A stretch of DNA of 64,000 nt from Myxococcaceae bacterium (GTDB taxonomy: Bacteria > Myxococcota > Myxococcia > Myxococcales > Myxococcaceae): assembly GCA_003818285.1 (NCBI GenBank), contig RPRB01000004.1:1-64000 (forward strand), given 5' to 3'. Below, piece by piece: positions 49,866 to 59,441 of the stretch (its first letter is position 1; the number at the start of each line of letters is the position of its first letter). A program made the translations under genes and the position numbers. The notes under the pieces are model-generated. The model had not been told where the DNA came from, searched no databases, and saw only the letters and a program-made list of their open reading frames with translations.

Positions 49866-50678
49866 ATGGAGACGCGCGAGCACGACGAGATGAGCTCGGA
49901 ATCCTCCGAGGAGCGTGCCGGGCCCGACGATGGACCGGGCACGGCGCCCTCCAGCCCGGAGGCCATCGACGCGGACGGTGCCGTCGCCGCGGACACCGCC
50001 ATGCCCACACTCCCTCCGCGGGTGGAGCCGGCGCCCACCCCACGGCTGGAGCGTCCGCCGGAGGTGGAGGAGCGGCTCGTGCCCCTCGAGCGGCTGGACG
50101 AGGACGACACCTTCCAGCTTCGCCCGGGCGGAGACGTGGGCCGGCTGGCGATGGACCTGGCGCGGCTGGGACAGGCCTTTCCGGTGGACGTGCGCCGTCG
50201 CGAAGGCAGCGACCGTTTCCAGCTGGTCTCGGGCTTCCGGCGCGTGGCCGCGCTCCGGTTCCTGCGCCGCACGTCGGTGCTGGCGCGCGTGCATGCGAGC
50301 CTGTCGGACGAGGACGCGCTGCTGGTGGCCCTGGCCGGGGTCCTCCATGCGGCCTCGCCCACGCCCGAGGAGCTGGCAGATCTCGAGGCGAGACTCGAGC
50401 AGGAGGGCCGGCTCTCGGCGGCCGCGCGGGACATGCTCGGACGGGCGCGGGAGACGGACGACGCGCTCGCGCCCGAGTCGGTGGAGGGCGCGGAGCAGGA
50501 GGTCGACGCCGACGAGCTGGCCGCCGAGCTCACCGCTCGCATGGCCGAGCTGAACCAGGACCTGTCCTTGCTCGCCCCGGTGTTCGACGCTCTGGAGCCC
50601 GGCCGCCGGGCCGAGCTGCTCCAGCAGCTGCGCTACGCGGCCGAGCTGGTGGCGTACTTCGACCATGAGGAGTCCTGA
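49866..50678 (+). CDS. padC: ParB/Srx-domain protein, PadC-like
   Basis: [60 protein letters not shown] (ParB N-terminal domain with GFRR motif); located immediately downstream of three bactofilins. Confidence 0.7.
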   Translation: METREHDEMSSESSEERAGPDDGPGTAPSSPEAIDADGAVAADTAMPTLPPRVEPAPTPRLERPPEVEERLVPLERLDEDDTFQLRPGGDVGRLAMDLARLGQAFPVDVRRREGSDRFQLVSGFRRVAALRFLRRTSVLARVHASLSDEDALLVALAGVLHAASPTPEELADLEARLEQEGRLSAAARDMLGRARETDDALAPESVEGAEQEVDADELAAELTARMAELNQDLSLLAPVFDALEPGRRAELLQQLRYAAELVAYFDHEES

Positions 50679-50682
50679 CCCC

Positions 50683-51243
50683 ATGCCCCTGGACCGGGAC
50701 CGCGCGCGGCTGCTCGAGCTGCTGACCCAGCTGTCGTTCGAGAAGCGCCGGGTGACGCTCTCCTCGGGGAAGGAGAGCGACTTCTACATCGACTGCAAGC
50801 GAACGGTGCTCACCGCCGAGGGTCACTTCCTGGTGGGGCGGCTCCTGTGGCGGGACATCCAGCGACTCGCGCCCGCCGCCGCCGCGGTGGGCGGGCTCAC
50901 CCTGGGGGCGGACCCGCTCGCCTCGGCGGTCAGCTACACCAGCTACCTCGCCGGATCGCCCATCCCCGCCTTCATCGTCCGCAAGGAGCCGAAGGGCCAC
51001 GGCACCGGCGAGTGGATCGAGGGGCGCAGCCTCATCGGCGATCGGGCCGAGGTCGCGGTGGTGGAGGACGTGGTCACCACCGGGGCCAGCACGCTCAAGG
51101 CGATCGAGCGGGTGGAGGCGGCCGGCCTTCGCGTGCGCTGCGTCTTCGCGCTGGTGGATCGGCTGGAGGGCGGTCGGGAGGCGGTCACCCAGAAGGGGTA
51201 CGGACTGTCGACCCTCTTCACCCGGAGCGACTTCCTGCCGTGA
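50683..51243 (+). CDS. pyrE: orotate phosphoribosyltransferase
   Basis: VTLSSGKESDFYIDCKRTVLTAEG, VAVVEDVVTTGASTLKAIE (PRPP loop). Confidence 0.93.
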   Translation: MPLDRDRARLLELLTQLSFEKRRVTLSSGKESDFYIDCKRTVLTAEGHFLVGRLLWRDIQRLAPAAAAVGGLTLGADPLASAVSYTSYLAGSPIPAFIVRKEPKGHGTGEWIEGRSLIGDRAEVAVVEDVVTTGASTLKAIERVEAAGLRVRCVFALVDRLEGGREAVTQKGYGLSTLFTRSDFLP

Positions 51244-51929
51244 GGGTCGCGCCGCTGCTTCTCGCAGTGGCCGCCGGCGGATGTGCCGCGGTGCCGCCGG
51301 CCATCGGTGAGCCGGGGGCGGAGGTCCCGGACCGCAAGGCCGAGGCGAGCTACCAGGAGGCGCTGTCCCGGGTCACCGAGCACCGGGAGGTGTACTCGGG
51401 CATCGACACGCAGCTGTTCTGCGCGGCCACCTACCAGAGCGCGGAGTTCCGGGAGGCGCGCGTCCGGCGCCAGGCCCTGTTCCAGACCTGGCCGGAGCCG
51501 AAGCTCGACGAGGCGCTGGCCCGGGAGCGGGCCGAGGCCGCGCAGGTGCACGAGCTGGTGTTCGGGGTGAGCATCGTCGACCGCCGGTTCGACGACTTCG
51601 ACTCGAAGAACACCATCTGGCGGCTCAGTCTCGCCACCGATCAAGGCGAGGTCACTCCGCTCGCGGTCCGGCGAGTGGGGCGCGCCAACCAGGACCTGCG
51701 AGCGTATTACCCGTACCTGGGCGACTTCTGGACCATGTACACGGTGCGCTTCCCGGTGGCCGTCGCCGGACGGCCGCTGGTGGCGCCCACCACCCGTGCG
51801 CTGTTGTTCCGCATGTCCTCGACGCAAGGACAGGTGGAGATGGCGTTCCAGGTGGAGACGCGCACCGCCGCCGCGCCGTCCTCGCCGCCGGCCTCTGCAG
51901 TTCCGCCGTCGCCTCCGGCGCCGCGCTGA
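51240..51929 (+). CDS. hypothetical lipoprotein
   Basis: LLLAVAAGGCAAV lipobox; GTGA overlap with pyrE. Confidence 0.75.
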   Translation: MRVAPLLLAVAAGGCAAVPPAIGEPGAEVPDRKAEASYQEALSRVTEHREVYSGIDTQLFCAATYQSAEFREARVRRQALFQTWPEPKLDEALARERAEAAQVHELVFGVSIVDRRFDDFDSKNTIWRLSLATDQGEVTPLAVRRVGRANQDLRAYYPYLGDFWTMYTVRFPVAVAGRPLVAPTTRALLFRMSSTQGQVEMAFQVETRTAAAPSSPPASAVPPSPPAPR

Positions 51930-51951
51930 CGGCGACGCGCGGCCACCAGAG

Positions 51952-53025
51952 TCAGTAGACGCGGAGGAGGAGCACGCCGCAGCCCGCTCCGGCGCGGTAG
52001 AAGGCCCACTCGGTCCGGGTCCCGTCCGGATGCAGGCCCGCACCCTGACGCGCCGGGGGAGGGGGGACCGCCGCGAGCGCCAGCGCTGCGTGCTCCACCA
52101 CGTACGCGTCGAACACCTTGTCCCCGCTCGAGGCCACGAGCTCGGTCGAGGCGATGCTCCCGTCGGCGCGCTGCACGATGCGCAGCACCGCCACCGGCTC
52201 CCCGGAGGAGGCCCGCTGGATGAGTCGCTGGGCGGCGAAGCTCGGCTGGACGGCCATGGGCCCGAGCTGGTTGGCGACGAACTCCTCCATCCGACCGGTC
52301 ACGTCCTGCACGTCGCGGGCGGGCATGCGCTCGCCCTTCGGTGGATCGCGCGAGGAGTTGGCCTCCTCCAGAGCGGCGAGCCAGGCGTTGATCCACCGCT
52401 GCCCCGGGGTGAGGTCTCCGTGCTTCGGGCCGCCGCCCGGTGGAGGGGGGCCCATGTGAGACTGGAGCGCGCGCCGGTACTCCTTGAAGTAATCGTCCAC
52501 CCCGGTGGCGACGAGGCGCTCGGCGAGGCCGTCCCGGCGCATCGTCTCCACCCGCTCGAGCACCCGTTTTCCTTCCACCTCGGGGCTATCGGGACGGTCG
52601 GGGGCGGTCGACGCGCCCGAGTCTCCGGGCGGAACCGGTCCTGCGCCGCGGGCGACCGCGCCGCCGGGAAACAGCTGGATGGGCGCGTCCGGAGGCGGCG
52701 CCCGCGGCGGGGTCGCGGGTGAGGGACTCGTGGGCGAGGGCGGCACGGGCGGTCCGTCGCCGATCGAGGGACGAGACGCGGTGCCGGGCGGGGAGGGCGC
52801 GACGGATCGATGCGGCGCCGGGGGCGGATGCGGTCCGGCCCGGTCCGGGGCCGGCCGCGGGGGCAGCGGGCGGAGAGTGATGCGGGTGGCCGGCCGGGGG
52901 GGCGGGAGCTTCGGGGGGTGAACCGACCGGAGGAGCCACAGCAGAAGAGCGGCGTGCAGCAGCAGCGAGACCGCCAGCGCACGGAGCAAGGGTCGCCGCT
53001 GGACGGGGCTCCCGTGCGTCGACAT
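51952..53025 (-). CDS. TonB-like energy transducer family protein (Pro-rich, C-terminal TonB domain)
   Basis: N-terminal TM LLLHAALLLWLLRSVHPPKLPPPRP; long Pro-rich region; PVAVLRIVQRADGSIASTELVASSGDKVFDAYVVEHAALAL. Confidence 0.8.
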   Translation of the reverse strand: MSTHGSPVQRRPLLRALAVSLLLHAALLLWLLRSVHPPKLPPPRPATRITLRPLPPRPAPDRAGPHPPPAPHRSVAPSPPGTASRPSIGDGPPVPPSPTSPSPATPPRAPPPDAPIQLFPGGAVARGAGPVPPGDSGASTAPDRPDSPEVEGKRVLERVETMRRDGLAERLVATGVDDYFKEYRRALQSHMGPPPPGGGPKHGDLTPGQRWINAWLAALEEANSSRDPPKGERMPARDVQDVTGRMEEFVANQLGPMAVQPSFAAQRLIQRASSGEPVAVLRIVQRADGSIASTELVASSGDKVFDAYVVEHAALALAAVPPPPARQGAGLHPDGTRTEWAFYRAGAGCGVLLLRVY

Positions 53026-53086
53026 GCGCGCGCCGCTCCTCCCTCGCTCTTGCCTGGCCTCCGACGGAACGGCCGGCCGGGGACGA

Positions 53087-53121
53087 ATGTTCCCCGGGAG
53101 CTACAGCGTACCGGGGAACGT
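53087..53121 (-). terminator. strong hairpin downstream of the nadB-rhomboid-LOG genes; candidate terminator without clear U-tract
   Basis: GTTCCCCGG-N13-CCGGGGAAC perfect 9-bp inverted repeat (53089-53097 / 53111-53119). Confidence 0.45.
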
Positions 53122-53224
53122 CTCGGGGGGCTCGTCCGTGACCACCCACACCCGCTCCAGCGGCTCGAGCGCGGGGCGTGCGGTCGAGATGCGTCACCGC
53201 CGATGGCGCGCTCGAGCCGGAGGG

Positions 53225-53779
53225 CTAGCCGCCGGGCGCGCCCAGCGCGTCGAGCAGCGCGTCCGGCGTGGCCTCCACCGAGAGCCGTGCCCGGTCCGAT
53301 TCGGTGACGAAGCCGTCGGCGACCTGGCGGTCGATGGCGGCCACCAGCGGATCCCAGAACCCGTCCACGTTGAGCAGCCCCAGGGGCCGGGTGTGCAGGC
53401 CGAGCTGGGCCCAGGTGAGCGCCTCGAACAGCTCGTCGAGCGTGCCGAAGCCGCCGGGCAGGGCGACGAAGGCGTCGCTCTCGGCGGTCATCCGTGCCTT
53501 GCGGGCATGGAGCCCGTCCACCAGGACCAGCTCGGTGAGCCCGGAGTGGGCCACCTCGACGCTGGAAAGCGCGCGCGGGAGCACGCCGACCACGGGAGCT
53601 CCTGCCGCGAGCGCCGCGTCGGCCAGGGCTCCCATGAGCCCGACCCGCGCCCCTCCGTACACGAGGGCCAGCCCGCGCTCGCCGATGCGCCGGCCGAGCG
53701 CTCGCGCGGACTCGACGTGGACGGGAGCGTTGCCGGTGCGCGCCCCGCAGAAGACGCAGACGTGGAAGGCGCGACTCAC
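53225..53779 (-). CDS. LOG family protein (TIGR00730)
   Basis: [46 protein letters not shown]. Confidence 0.92.
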   Translation of the reverse strand: MSRAFHVCVFCGARTGNAPVHVESARALGRRIGERGLALVYGGARVGLMGALADAALAAGAPVVGVLPRALSSVEVAHSGLTELVLVDGLHARKARMTAESDAFVALPGGFGTLDELFEALTWAQLGLHTRPLGLLNVDGFWDPLVAAIDRQVADGFVTESDRARLSVEATPDALLDALGAPGG

Positions 53780-54495
53780 GCCGGGCGGCTCCCGGGGCCG
53801 ACGCCGAAGGCACCTGGAGTCATGTCGAGGCCGGCGCCCGCGTGCATGCGCATCACCAGGACCACTGCCAGTGCGGCGAGCACGAGGAAGGGAAGCGCGA
53901 GCCGGTCGAAGGTGCGGAACGCCTGTGCCGGGTGCGTGCGGTACCCCGCGCGAATCACGAGGCCGCACACCAGCCCTGCGACGAAGCCGCCCAGGTGCGC
54001 GGCCCAGCTCACTCGGGGAACGAGGCTGACCAGGACCAGGAGGATGGTCCACTGGACCAGCACCTTCCGCGCGCGCCCGTCGGAGATGGGGAGGGCGAGC
54101 CCCAGCCACCCCGCGATGACGCCGGAGGCCCCGGCGCTCGGGTAGTGCCACATGAACCCGAGCGCCGCGGCGGAGGACAGGAGGCCGGCGATCACCGACA
54201 CCACCATCAGGCGCGCCGTGCCGATCTGCCGCTCCACCACCGGGCCGAAGCTGAAGATGCTCAGGCCATTCATCAGGATGTGCATCGGGGTGACGTGCTC
54301 GACGTTCGAGGTGAGCACGCGCCACCACTCCCCGGCGGCGATGGCCGGCCCGTAGAGGAGGAGGCGGTCCGGCGGCTCGCCCTGGACCGCGTGGGGCAGG
54401 AACACCAGCACGCAGACCCCGAGGAAGATCCACGAGAACAGTGGGAGCGGCGGCCGGGGGACCGGCACCGGCGGCGGAGTCGGAGTGGGTTCCAC
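53776..54495 (-). CDS. rhomboid family intramembrane serine protease
   Basis: [31 protein letters not shown] (catalytic Ser), [14 protein letters not shown] (catalytic His); ORF track opens at 54582 but that would overlap nadB. Confidence 0.9.
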   Translation of the reverse strand: MEPTPTPPPVPVPRPPLPLFSWIFLGVCVLVFLPHAVQGEPPDRLLLYGPAIAAGEWWRVLTSNVEHVTPMHILMNGLSIFSFGPVVERQIGTARLMVVSVIAGLLSSAAALGFMWHYPSAGASGVIAGWLGLALPISDGRARKVLVQWTILLVLVSLVPRVSWAAHLGGFVAGLVCGLVIRAGYRTHPAQAFRTFDRLALPFLVLAALAVVLVMRMHAGAGLDMTPGAFGVGPGSRPA

Positions 54496-54499
54496 CGCT

Positions 54500-56083
54500 T
54501 CAGAGCTCGCGCTGGACAACGGTGTCCTTGTTCCAGTTGTGGTCGTCGCGGTTGGGGTAGTCGAGCGTGTAGTGGAGCCCACGGCTCTCCTTGCGGCGGC
54601 TGGCGCACTCGACGATGAGGTGCGCGATGTCGGCGATGTTCCGCAGCTCGATGACGTCGCGGGTCACCTTGAATCGCCAGTAGTAGTCCCGGATCTCCTC
54701 GCGGAGCAGATCCAGGCGGCGCCGGGCACGCATCAGGCGCTTGTCGGTGCGGACGATGCCCACGTAGTTCCACATCAGACGGCGGACCTCTTCCCAGTTG
54801 TGGGTGACGAGCACCGCCTCGTTGGGGTCCACCGCGGCCCCGGGGTCCCAGGGAGGGACCTCCTCGGCCTGTGCCTTGCCGCCCAGCTCCTCGGCCGCGA
54901 CCTGCGCCGCCCGGTGGCCGAAGACCAGGCCCTCGAGGAGGGAGTTCGAGGCGAGCCGGTTGGCGCCGTGGAGCCCGGTCTGCGCCACCTCGCCGACGGC
55001 GAAGAGTCCCGGCACGCTGGTGCGGCCACCGAGGTCGGTGGACACGCCGCCGCACTGGTAATGGGCCGCGGGCACCACCGGGATGGGCTGTACCGCCATG
55101 TCGATGCCGAACGCCTTGCAGGTCTCGTAGATGTTGGGGAAGCGCTCGATCAGGAAGGCCCGTCCGAGGTGGGTCATGTCCAGGAGCACGAAGTCGTCGC
55201 CGCTGCGCTTGAGCTCCGAGTCGATGGCCCGGGCCACGATGTCGCGTGGAGCGAGCTCGCCGCGCGCGTCGTACCGCTGCATGAATGGCGCGCCGTTGCG
55301 CAGCCGCAGCTTGCCGCCCTCCCCGCGCAGCGCCTCGGAGATGAGGAAGTTCTTCGCCTCGGGGCTGAAGAGGCAGGTGGGGTGGAACTGGTAGAACTCC
55401 ATGTTGGCGATGCGCGCGCCCGCCCGGTAGGCCATGGCCACCCCGTCGCCGGTCGCGACGTCGGGGTTCGTGGTGTACAGGTAGACCTTCCCCGCGCCTC
55501 CGGTGGCCAGCACCGTCACCTTCGCGAGGAAGGTCTCGATCTCCCCGGTGGGAAGGAGCACGTAGGCGCCGAGGCATCGCGGCTGACCGTGCGGGCTGCG
55601 CCGGTCGAGGATGAGGTCGATCGCCGCCGAGTCGGAGAAGAACTGGATCTGGGGCCGGTCGTCGCAGGCGGCGAGGAGGGCCCGTTCGATCTCCCGGCCG
55701 GTGATGTCCCCGGCGTGGACGATGCGGCGCCGGGTGTGCCCCCCCTCACGGCCGAGGTCGAGCTCCCCGTTGGGCCGGGTGTCGAAATGTGCGCCCAGGG
55801 CGGCCAGCTCGCGGATGCGCTCCGGTCCCTCGCGCACCGTGACCGACACCGCCTCGGGGTTGTTCAGACCCGCCCCGGCGTCCACCGTGTCCGCCACGTG
55901 CTGCTCGAAGCTGTCCCGCTCGGAGAGGACGGCGGCCACTCCCCCTTGGGCATACATGGTGTTGCTCTCGGAGCGGCTGCGCTTGGTGAGCACCGCCACC
56001 GATCCGCGCTGTGCGGCCTCGAGGGCGAACGACAGGCCGGCCACGCCGCCGCCGAGCACCAGGAAGTCGAACCGCTGGGGCAT
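54500..56083 (-). CDS. nadB: L-aspartate oxidase
   Basis: FDFLVLGGGVAGLSFALEAA, YAQGGVAAVL, HYQCGGVSTDLGGRTSVPGLFAVGEVAQTGLHGANRLASNSLLEG. Confidence 0.95.
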   Translation of the reverse strand: MPQRFDFLVLGGGVAGLSFALEAAQRGSVAVLTKRSRSESNTMYAQGGVAAVLSERDSFEQHVADTVDAGAGLNNPEAVSVTVREGPERIRELAALGAHFDTRPNGELDLGREGGHTRRRIVHAGDITGREIERALLAACDDRPQIQFFSDSAAIDLILDRRSPHGQPRCLGAYVLLPTGEIETFLAKVTVLATGGAGKVYLYTTNPDVATGDGVAMAYRAGARIANMEFYQFHPTCLFSPEAKNFLISEALRGEGGKLRLRNGAPFMQRYDARGELAPRDIVARAIDSELKRSGDDFVLLDMTHLGRAFLIERFPNIYETCKAFGIDMAVQPIPVVPAAHYQCGGVSTDLGGRTSVPGLFAVGEVAQTGLHGANRLASNSLLEGLVFGHRAAQVAAEELGGKAQAEEVPPWDPGAAVDPNEAVLVTHNWEEVRRLMWNYVGIVRTDKRLMRARRRLDLLREEIRDYYWRFKVTRDVIELRNIADIAHLIVECASRRKESRGLHYTLDYPNRDDHNWNKDTVVQREL

Positions 56084-56180
56084 GGGCCCGTCGTGTAACG
56101 CTCTCAACCCGGCGGAAACAAGGCCATTTCTTGAGGTTCCGGCGGCGGGTTCAGTAGAGTCGGGAGCCCGGCTCCTCCCG

Positions 56181-56816
56181 ATGCGTCTCGTCCCCGTGCT
56201 CCTGCTCGCGCTACTCGCGGCTCCGTCCGCGCGCGCGAGCGCCATCTACACCTACCGCGAGAAGGACGGCACCATCGTCTACACCAACGTGCCGCCCTCG
56301 GGGGTGAAGGCGCGGCGACTGGGCGGCTCGTCGTTCCGCCAGGCACCGCGTCCGAGCGAGGCGCCGGCGCGCTCGGTCATCGCTCCCTCGCTCTATCTGG
56401 AATGGATGACCGAGGCGGCGCGCAAGTACAACATCCCGCTGCCGCTGGTGCGGGCCGTGGCCCATGCGGAGAGCAACTTCGATCCCCACGCGCTCTCCCG
56501 GAAGGGCGCCTCGGGGCTGATGCAGCTCATGCCAGGCACCGCCTCGGAGATGTACGTGCGGGACATCTTCGACGCGCGGCAGAACATCTTCGGCGGCGTA
56601 CGCTACCTGCGCGTGCTGGCCAACGAGTTCGACGGCCAGATGGAGACGATCGTGGCCGCGTACAACGCCGGGCCGGACGCGGTGCGGAAGTACGGGAACC
56701 AGATCCCTCCGTTCGAGGAGACCCGGGCCTATGTGCAGAAGGTCCTGGCGCTGTACTTCCAGTACAAGCAGGAGGGGGCGATGACCTCGCAGGTGGAGCC
56801 GGCGTCGTGGCGGTGA
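56181..56816 (+). CDS. lytic transglycosylase (SLT domain) with DUF4124-like N-terminus
   Basis: AIYTYREKDGTIVYTNVPPSG; AVAHAESNFDPHALSRKGASGLMQLMPGTA, VAAYNAGPDAVRKYG. Confidence 0.92.
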   Translation: MRLVPVLLLALLAAPSARASAIYTYREKDGTIVYTNVPPSGVKARRLGGSSFRQAPRPSEAPARSVIAPSLYLEWMTEAARKYNIPLPLVRAVAHAESNFDPHALSRKGASGLMQLMPGTASEMYVRDIFDARQNIFGGVRYLRVLANEFDGQMETIVAAYNAGPDAVRKYGNQIPPFEETRAYVQKVLALYFQYKQEGAMTSQVEPASWR

Positions 56817-58276
56817 ACCCGGCGGAGGCCAGCGACGCGGTCTTCCTCGAGGCGCTCTACCGCGGGGGCGAGCTGCTCCAGCAGGGGCAGGTGAACGAGG
56901 CGCGCGATCACCTCGAGCGCGCCTACCAGATGCGCCCGGCCGACGAGAAGGCGAAGAACCTGCTCGGGCTCGCCTACTTCAAGCTCGGCGATTTCGGCCG
57001 CGCCGCCGAGGTGTACGAGGCGCTGGTGCGCGAGAACGGCACCGACCCGACGCTCCGGGTCAACCTCGGCCTCGTGTACCTCAAGTCCAACCAGCTCACC
57101 CGGGCGGTTCGCGAGTTCGAGACCGCGGTCGAGCTGTCGCCCGGACATCTCAAGGCGCACAACTATCTCGGCCTCGCGCTCGCGCAGGCCGGGCAGTACG
57201 GCCGGGCACGCGAGCACTTCGTGAAGGCCGGTTCGGAGGCCATGGCGGAGAAGATGGCCAAGGCCCTCGCTGCCGAGGCGCGTCCGGTGCCCGTGCCGCC
57301 GCGGCCCGCGCCCCCGCCCGCCGAGTCGAAGATCACGGGGATCACCCAGGAGCTCCCGGTGGTCTCGGTCTCGGACCTCGCGGGCAGGCCGGCCACGCCG
57401 ATCCCGCTCACCGAGACGGTCCCACCGGCGCCGCCGGTGCCCGCGGCGCCGCTTCCCAGCTTCGGAAACGGTGAGGCCGCGGCCGCCGCCAGCGAGCCCG
57501 CGCCGGCCCGGGAGGCGCCCTCGCCCGCACCCGTCCAGCAGTTCCCGCCCGCGGCCCCCCCGAGAGCGCCGCCGTCGAACGCTTCGCCCCCGACGGGCGT
57601 GCGCGCCGCCGCGGAGGAGCCGGCGCACCCGGTGGTGCGGCCCACCGAGCTCACCACCGTCGCGGGGAAGCTGCCCGGAGACGGGAGCCGCACCTTCACC
57701 GTCACGCCCGAAGCGGTCCGGGTGGAGGTCCGGGGCGAGGTGCTGGTGCGCACCGCCGGGCTCCTGGGCTGGACCGGGCTCATCGAGGCGCGGGCCGAGT
57801 TCAAGCGCTTCCGCGGCCGGGTGACCGACAAGCCGTTCGGCTGGGGCCCGGTACGCATGCACCGGCTGGTGGGAACCGGGACGGCCTGGCTCGGGGTGAT
57901 GGGGAGGACCTTCCTCGCCGTCGACCTCGGGGACGAGAGCGTCTACCTCCGCGAGGACTGGGTGTTCGGCTTCGAGGAGCCGGTGATGTTCGAGAACGGG
58001 CGGGTCCCGAGCGAGGTGGCCCCCGACCTCGACCTCGTCCACCTGAGCGGGGTAGGGCAGGTGCTGCTCGCGCTTCCCGGCCCGCTGCGCTCCACCGAGG
58101 TGCGGCACGACGCGCCGGTCACCGTTCCGCTCCAGCACTGGGTGGGGTGGCAGGGCCAGCTGAGCCCGCGCGTGGTGGCGCTCGGCTGGGAAGGCCCGGA
58201 GGGAACCCCTGCCCCCGCGGTGGAGCTGTCGGGCGAGGGGGTGGCCCTGCTCTGCGTTCCGGCGGGGACGACCTAG
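56807..58276 (+). CDS. TPR-repeat protein with C-terminal AIM24-like domain
   Basis: TPR motifs (AKNLLGLAYFKLGDFGRAAEVYEAL...); Pro-rich linker; C-terminal VRVEVRGEVLVRTAGLLGWTGLIEARAEFKRFRGR ... LVGTGTAWLGVMG. Confidence 0.8.
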   Translation: MAVNPAEASDAVFLEALYRGGELLQQGQVNEARDHLERAYQMRPADEKAKNLLGLAYFKLGDFGRAAEVYEALVRENGTDPTLRVNLGLVYLKSNQLTRAVREFETAVELSPGHLKAHNYLGLALAQAGQYGRAREHFVKAGSEAMAEKMAKALAAEARPVPVPPRPAPPPAESKITGITQELPVVSVSDLAGRPATPIPLTETVPPAPPVPAAPLPSFGNGEAAAAASEPAPAREAPSPAPVQQFPPAAPPRAPPSNASPPTGVRAAAEEPAHPVVRPTELTTVAGKLPGDGSRTFTVTPEAVRVEVRGEVLVRTAGLLGWTGLIEARAEFKRFRGRVTDKPFGWGPVRMHRLVGTGTAWLGVMGRTFLAVDLGDESVYLREDWVFGFEEPVMFENGRVPSEVAPDLDLVHLSGVGQVLLALPGPLRSTEVRHDAPVTVPLQHWVGWQGQLSPRVVALGWEGPEGTPAPAVELSGEGVALLCVPAGTT

Positions 58277-58300
58277 CGCCCCCGGCAACGCCGGAAGGAT

Positions 58301-58669
58301 TCAGCGCGCGGCGGCGGCGTCCACCGGGGGAGTTGCGAGCGCCGCGCGGCTTGCGCGCTCGGCATCCAGGAAGCGGGTGACGGCGACCCGGTCCGCTTGC
58401 GGCATCCGGAAGCCCTCGAAACGCTCCACCATGTGGTCCATCTGCACGTCGGTCACGCGTGCCGACCAGTCCCGCTCGTGGAGATCGAAGATCCGGAGCG
58501 CCGCGGGCCGTGCGGTGGAGCGTGTGCGGTCGTGACAGCGCCCGCAGCTGGTGCTCAGCGCCTCGCGGGCGGACTCACGAAGCTGGGAGAGCTCGACCGC
58601 GGCGTCACTCGGGGCCTCGGCGGCAGCTCCGAGCGCGACGAGGACCAGCAGTGCCCCGGTACGACGCAT
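58301..58669 (-). CDS. small c-type cytochrome-like secreted protein
   Basis: Signal peptide; one CXXCH haem motif (CGRCH). Confidence 0.75.
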   Translation of the reverse strand: MRRTGALLVLVALGAAAEAPSDAAVELSQLRESAREALSTSCGRCHDRTRSTARPAALRIFDLHERDWSARVTDVQMDHMVERFEGFRMPQADRVAVTRFLDAERASRAALATPPVDAAAAR

Positions 58670-58739
58670 GACGGCGAGAGGCTACTTCCCCTCGGTTGCT
58701 CGTCGCCAACCCGGGCGCACGTGGGGTAAGCCCGGGACC

Positions 58740-59429
58740 GTGAACCGGCCCCCGGAAGAGCGGCCAGTGCGGCGGAGGCGCCGGCGGCCTCGTGCCGGCC
58801 GCGAGCGCCGGCCGCCCGGGGTGCTGCTGAAGGAGTTCTGGAACGTCCCGAACCTCCTGACCTTCGGCCGGATCCTCATCATCCCGCTCTTCATCTACCT
58901 GGCGTACCAGGCGAGCCCCCTGGCCTCGCTCCTGGCCGGGGCGCTGTTCGCCGTGGCGGCGATCACCGACGTGGTGGACGGCTGGCTCGCCCGGCGGATG
59001 GGGCTGGTCACCGTCATCGGCAAGTTCCTCGACCCGCTCGCCGACAAGCTGATCGTCCTCGCGGCGATGGTGATGCTGGTCCGGCTCGGGCGCTTCCCGG
59101 CCTGGGTGGCCATCCTCCTGCTGTCGCGCGAGCTGGTGGTCACCGGTCTGCGGCAGATCGCCGCCAGCGAGGGGATGGTCATCGCCGCGGGGCAGGAGGG
59201 GAAGTGGAAGACCGCCCTCCAGCTGGTGGGGATCATCGCCCTGCTGGTGCACTACCGGCACGAGCTGGACCTGTGGGTCTGGCGCGGTCCGGTGAGCTTC
59301 AACGCCGTGGGCCAGGTGCTGACCTACCTGAGCGTGGTGTTCAGCCTCTGGAGCGCGGGCGTCTACTTCCGCGGCTTCCTGCAGATGCTGGCCCGGCGAG
59401 GCCAGGGCGGCGGGTCGGCGGAGGCCTGA
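58740..59429 (+). CDS. pgsA: CDP-diacylglycerol--glycerol-3-phosphate 3-phosphatidyltransferase
   Basis: WNVPNLLTFGRILIIPLF, DVVDGWLARRMGLVTVIGKFLDPLADKL (CDP-alcohol phosphotransferase signature). Confidence 0.92.
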   Translation: MNRPPEERPVRRRRRRPRAGRERRPPGVLLKEFWNVPNLLTFGRILIIPLFIYLAYQASPLASLLAGALFAVAAITDVVDGWLARRMGLVTVIGKFLDPLADKLIVLAAMVMLVRLGRFPAWVAILLLSRELVVTGLRQIAASEGMVIAAGQEGKWKTALQLVGIIALLVHYRHELDLWVWRGPVSFNAVGQVLTYLSVVFSLWSAGVYFRGFLQMLARRGQGGGSAEA

Positions 59430-59441
59430 AGACCGCCCGGC

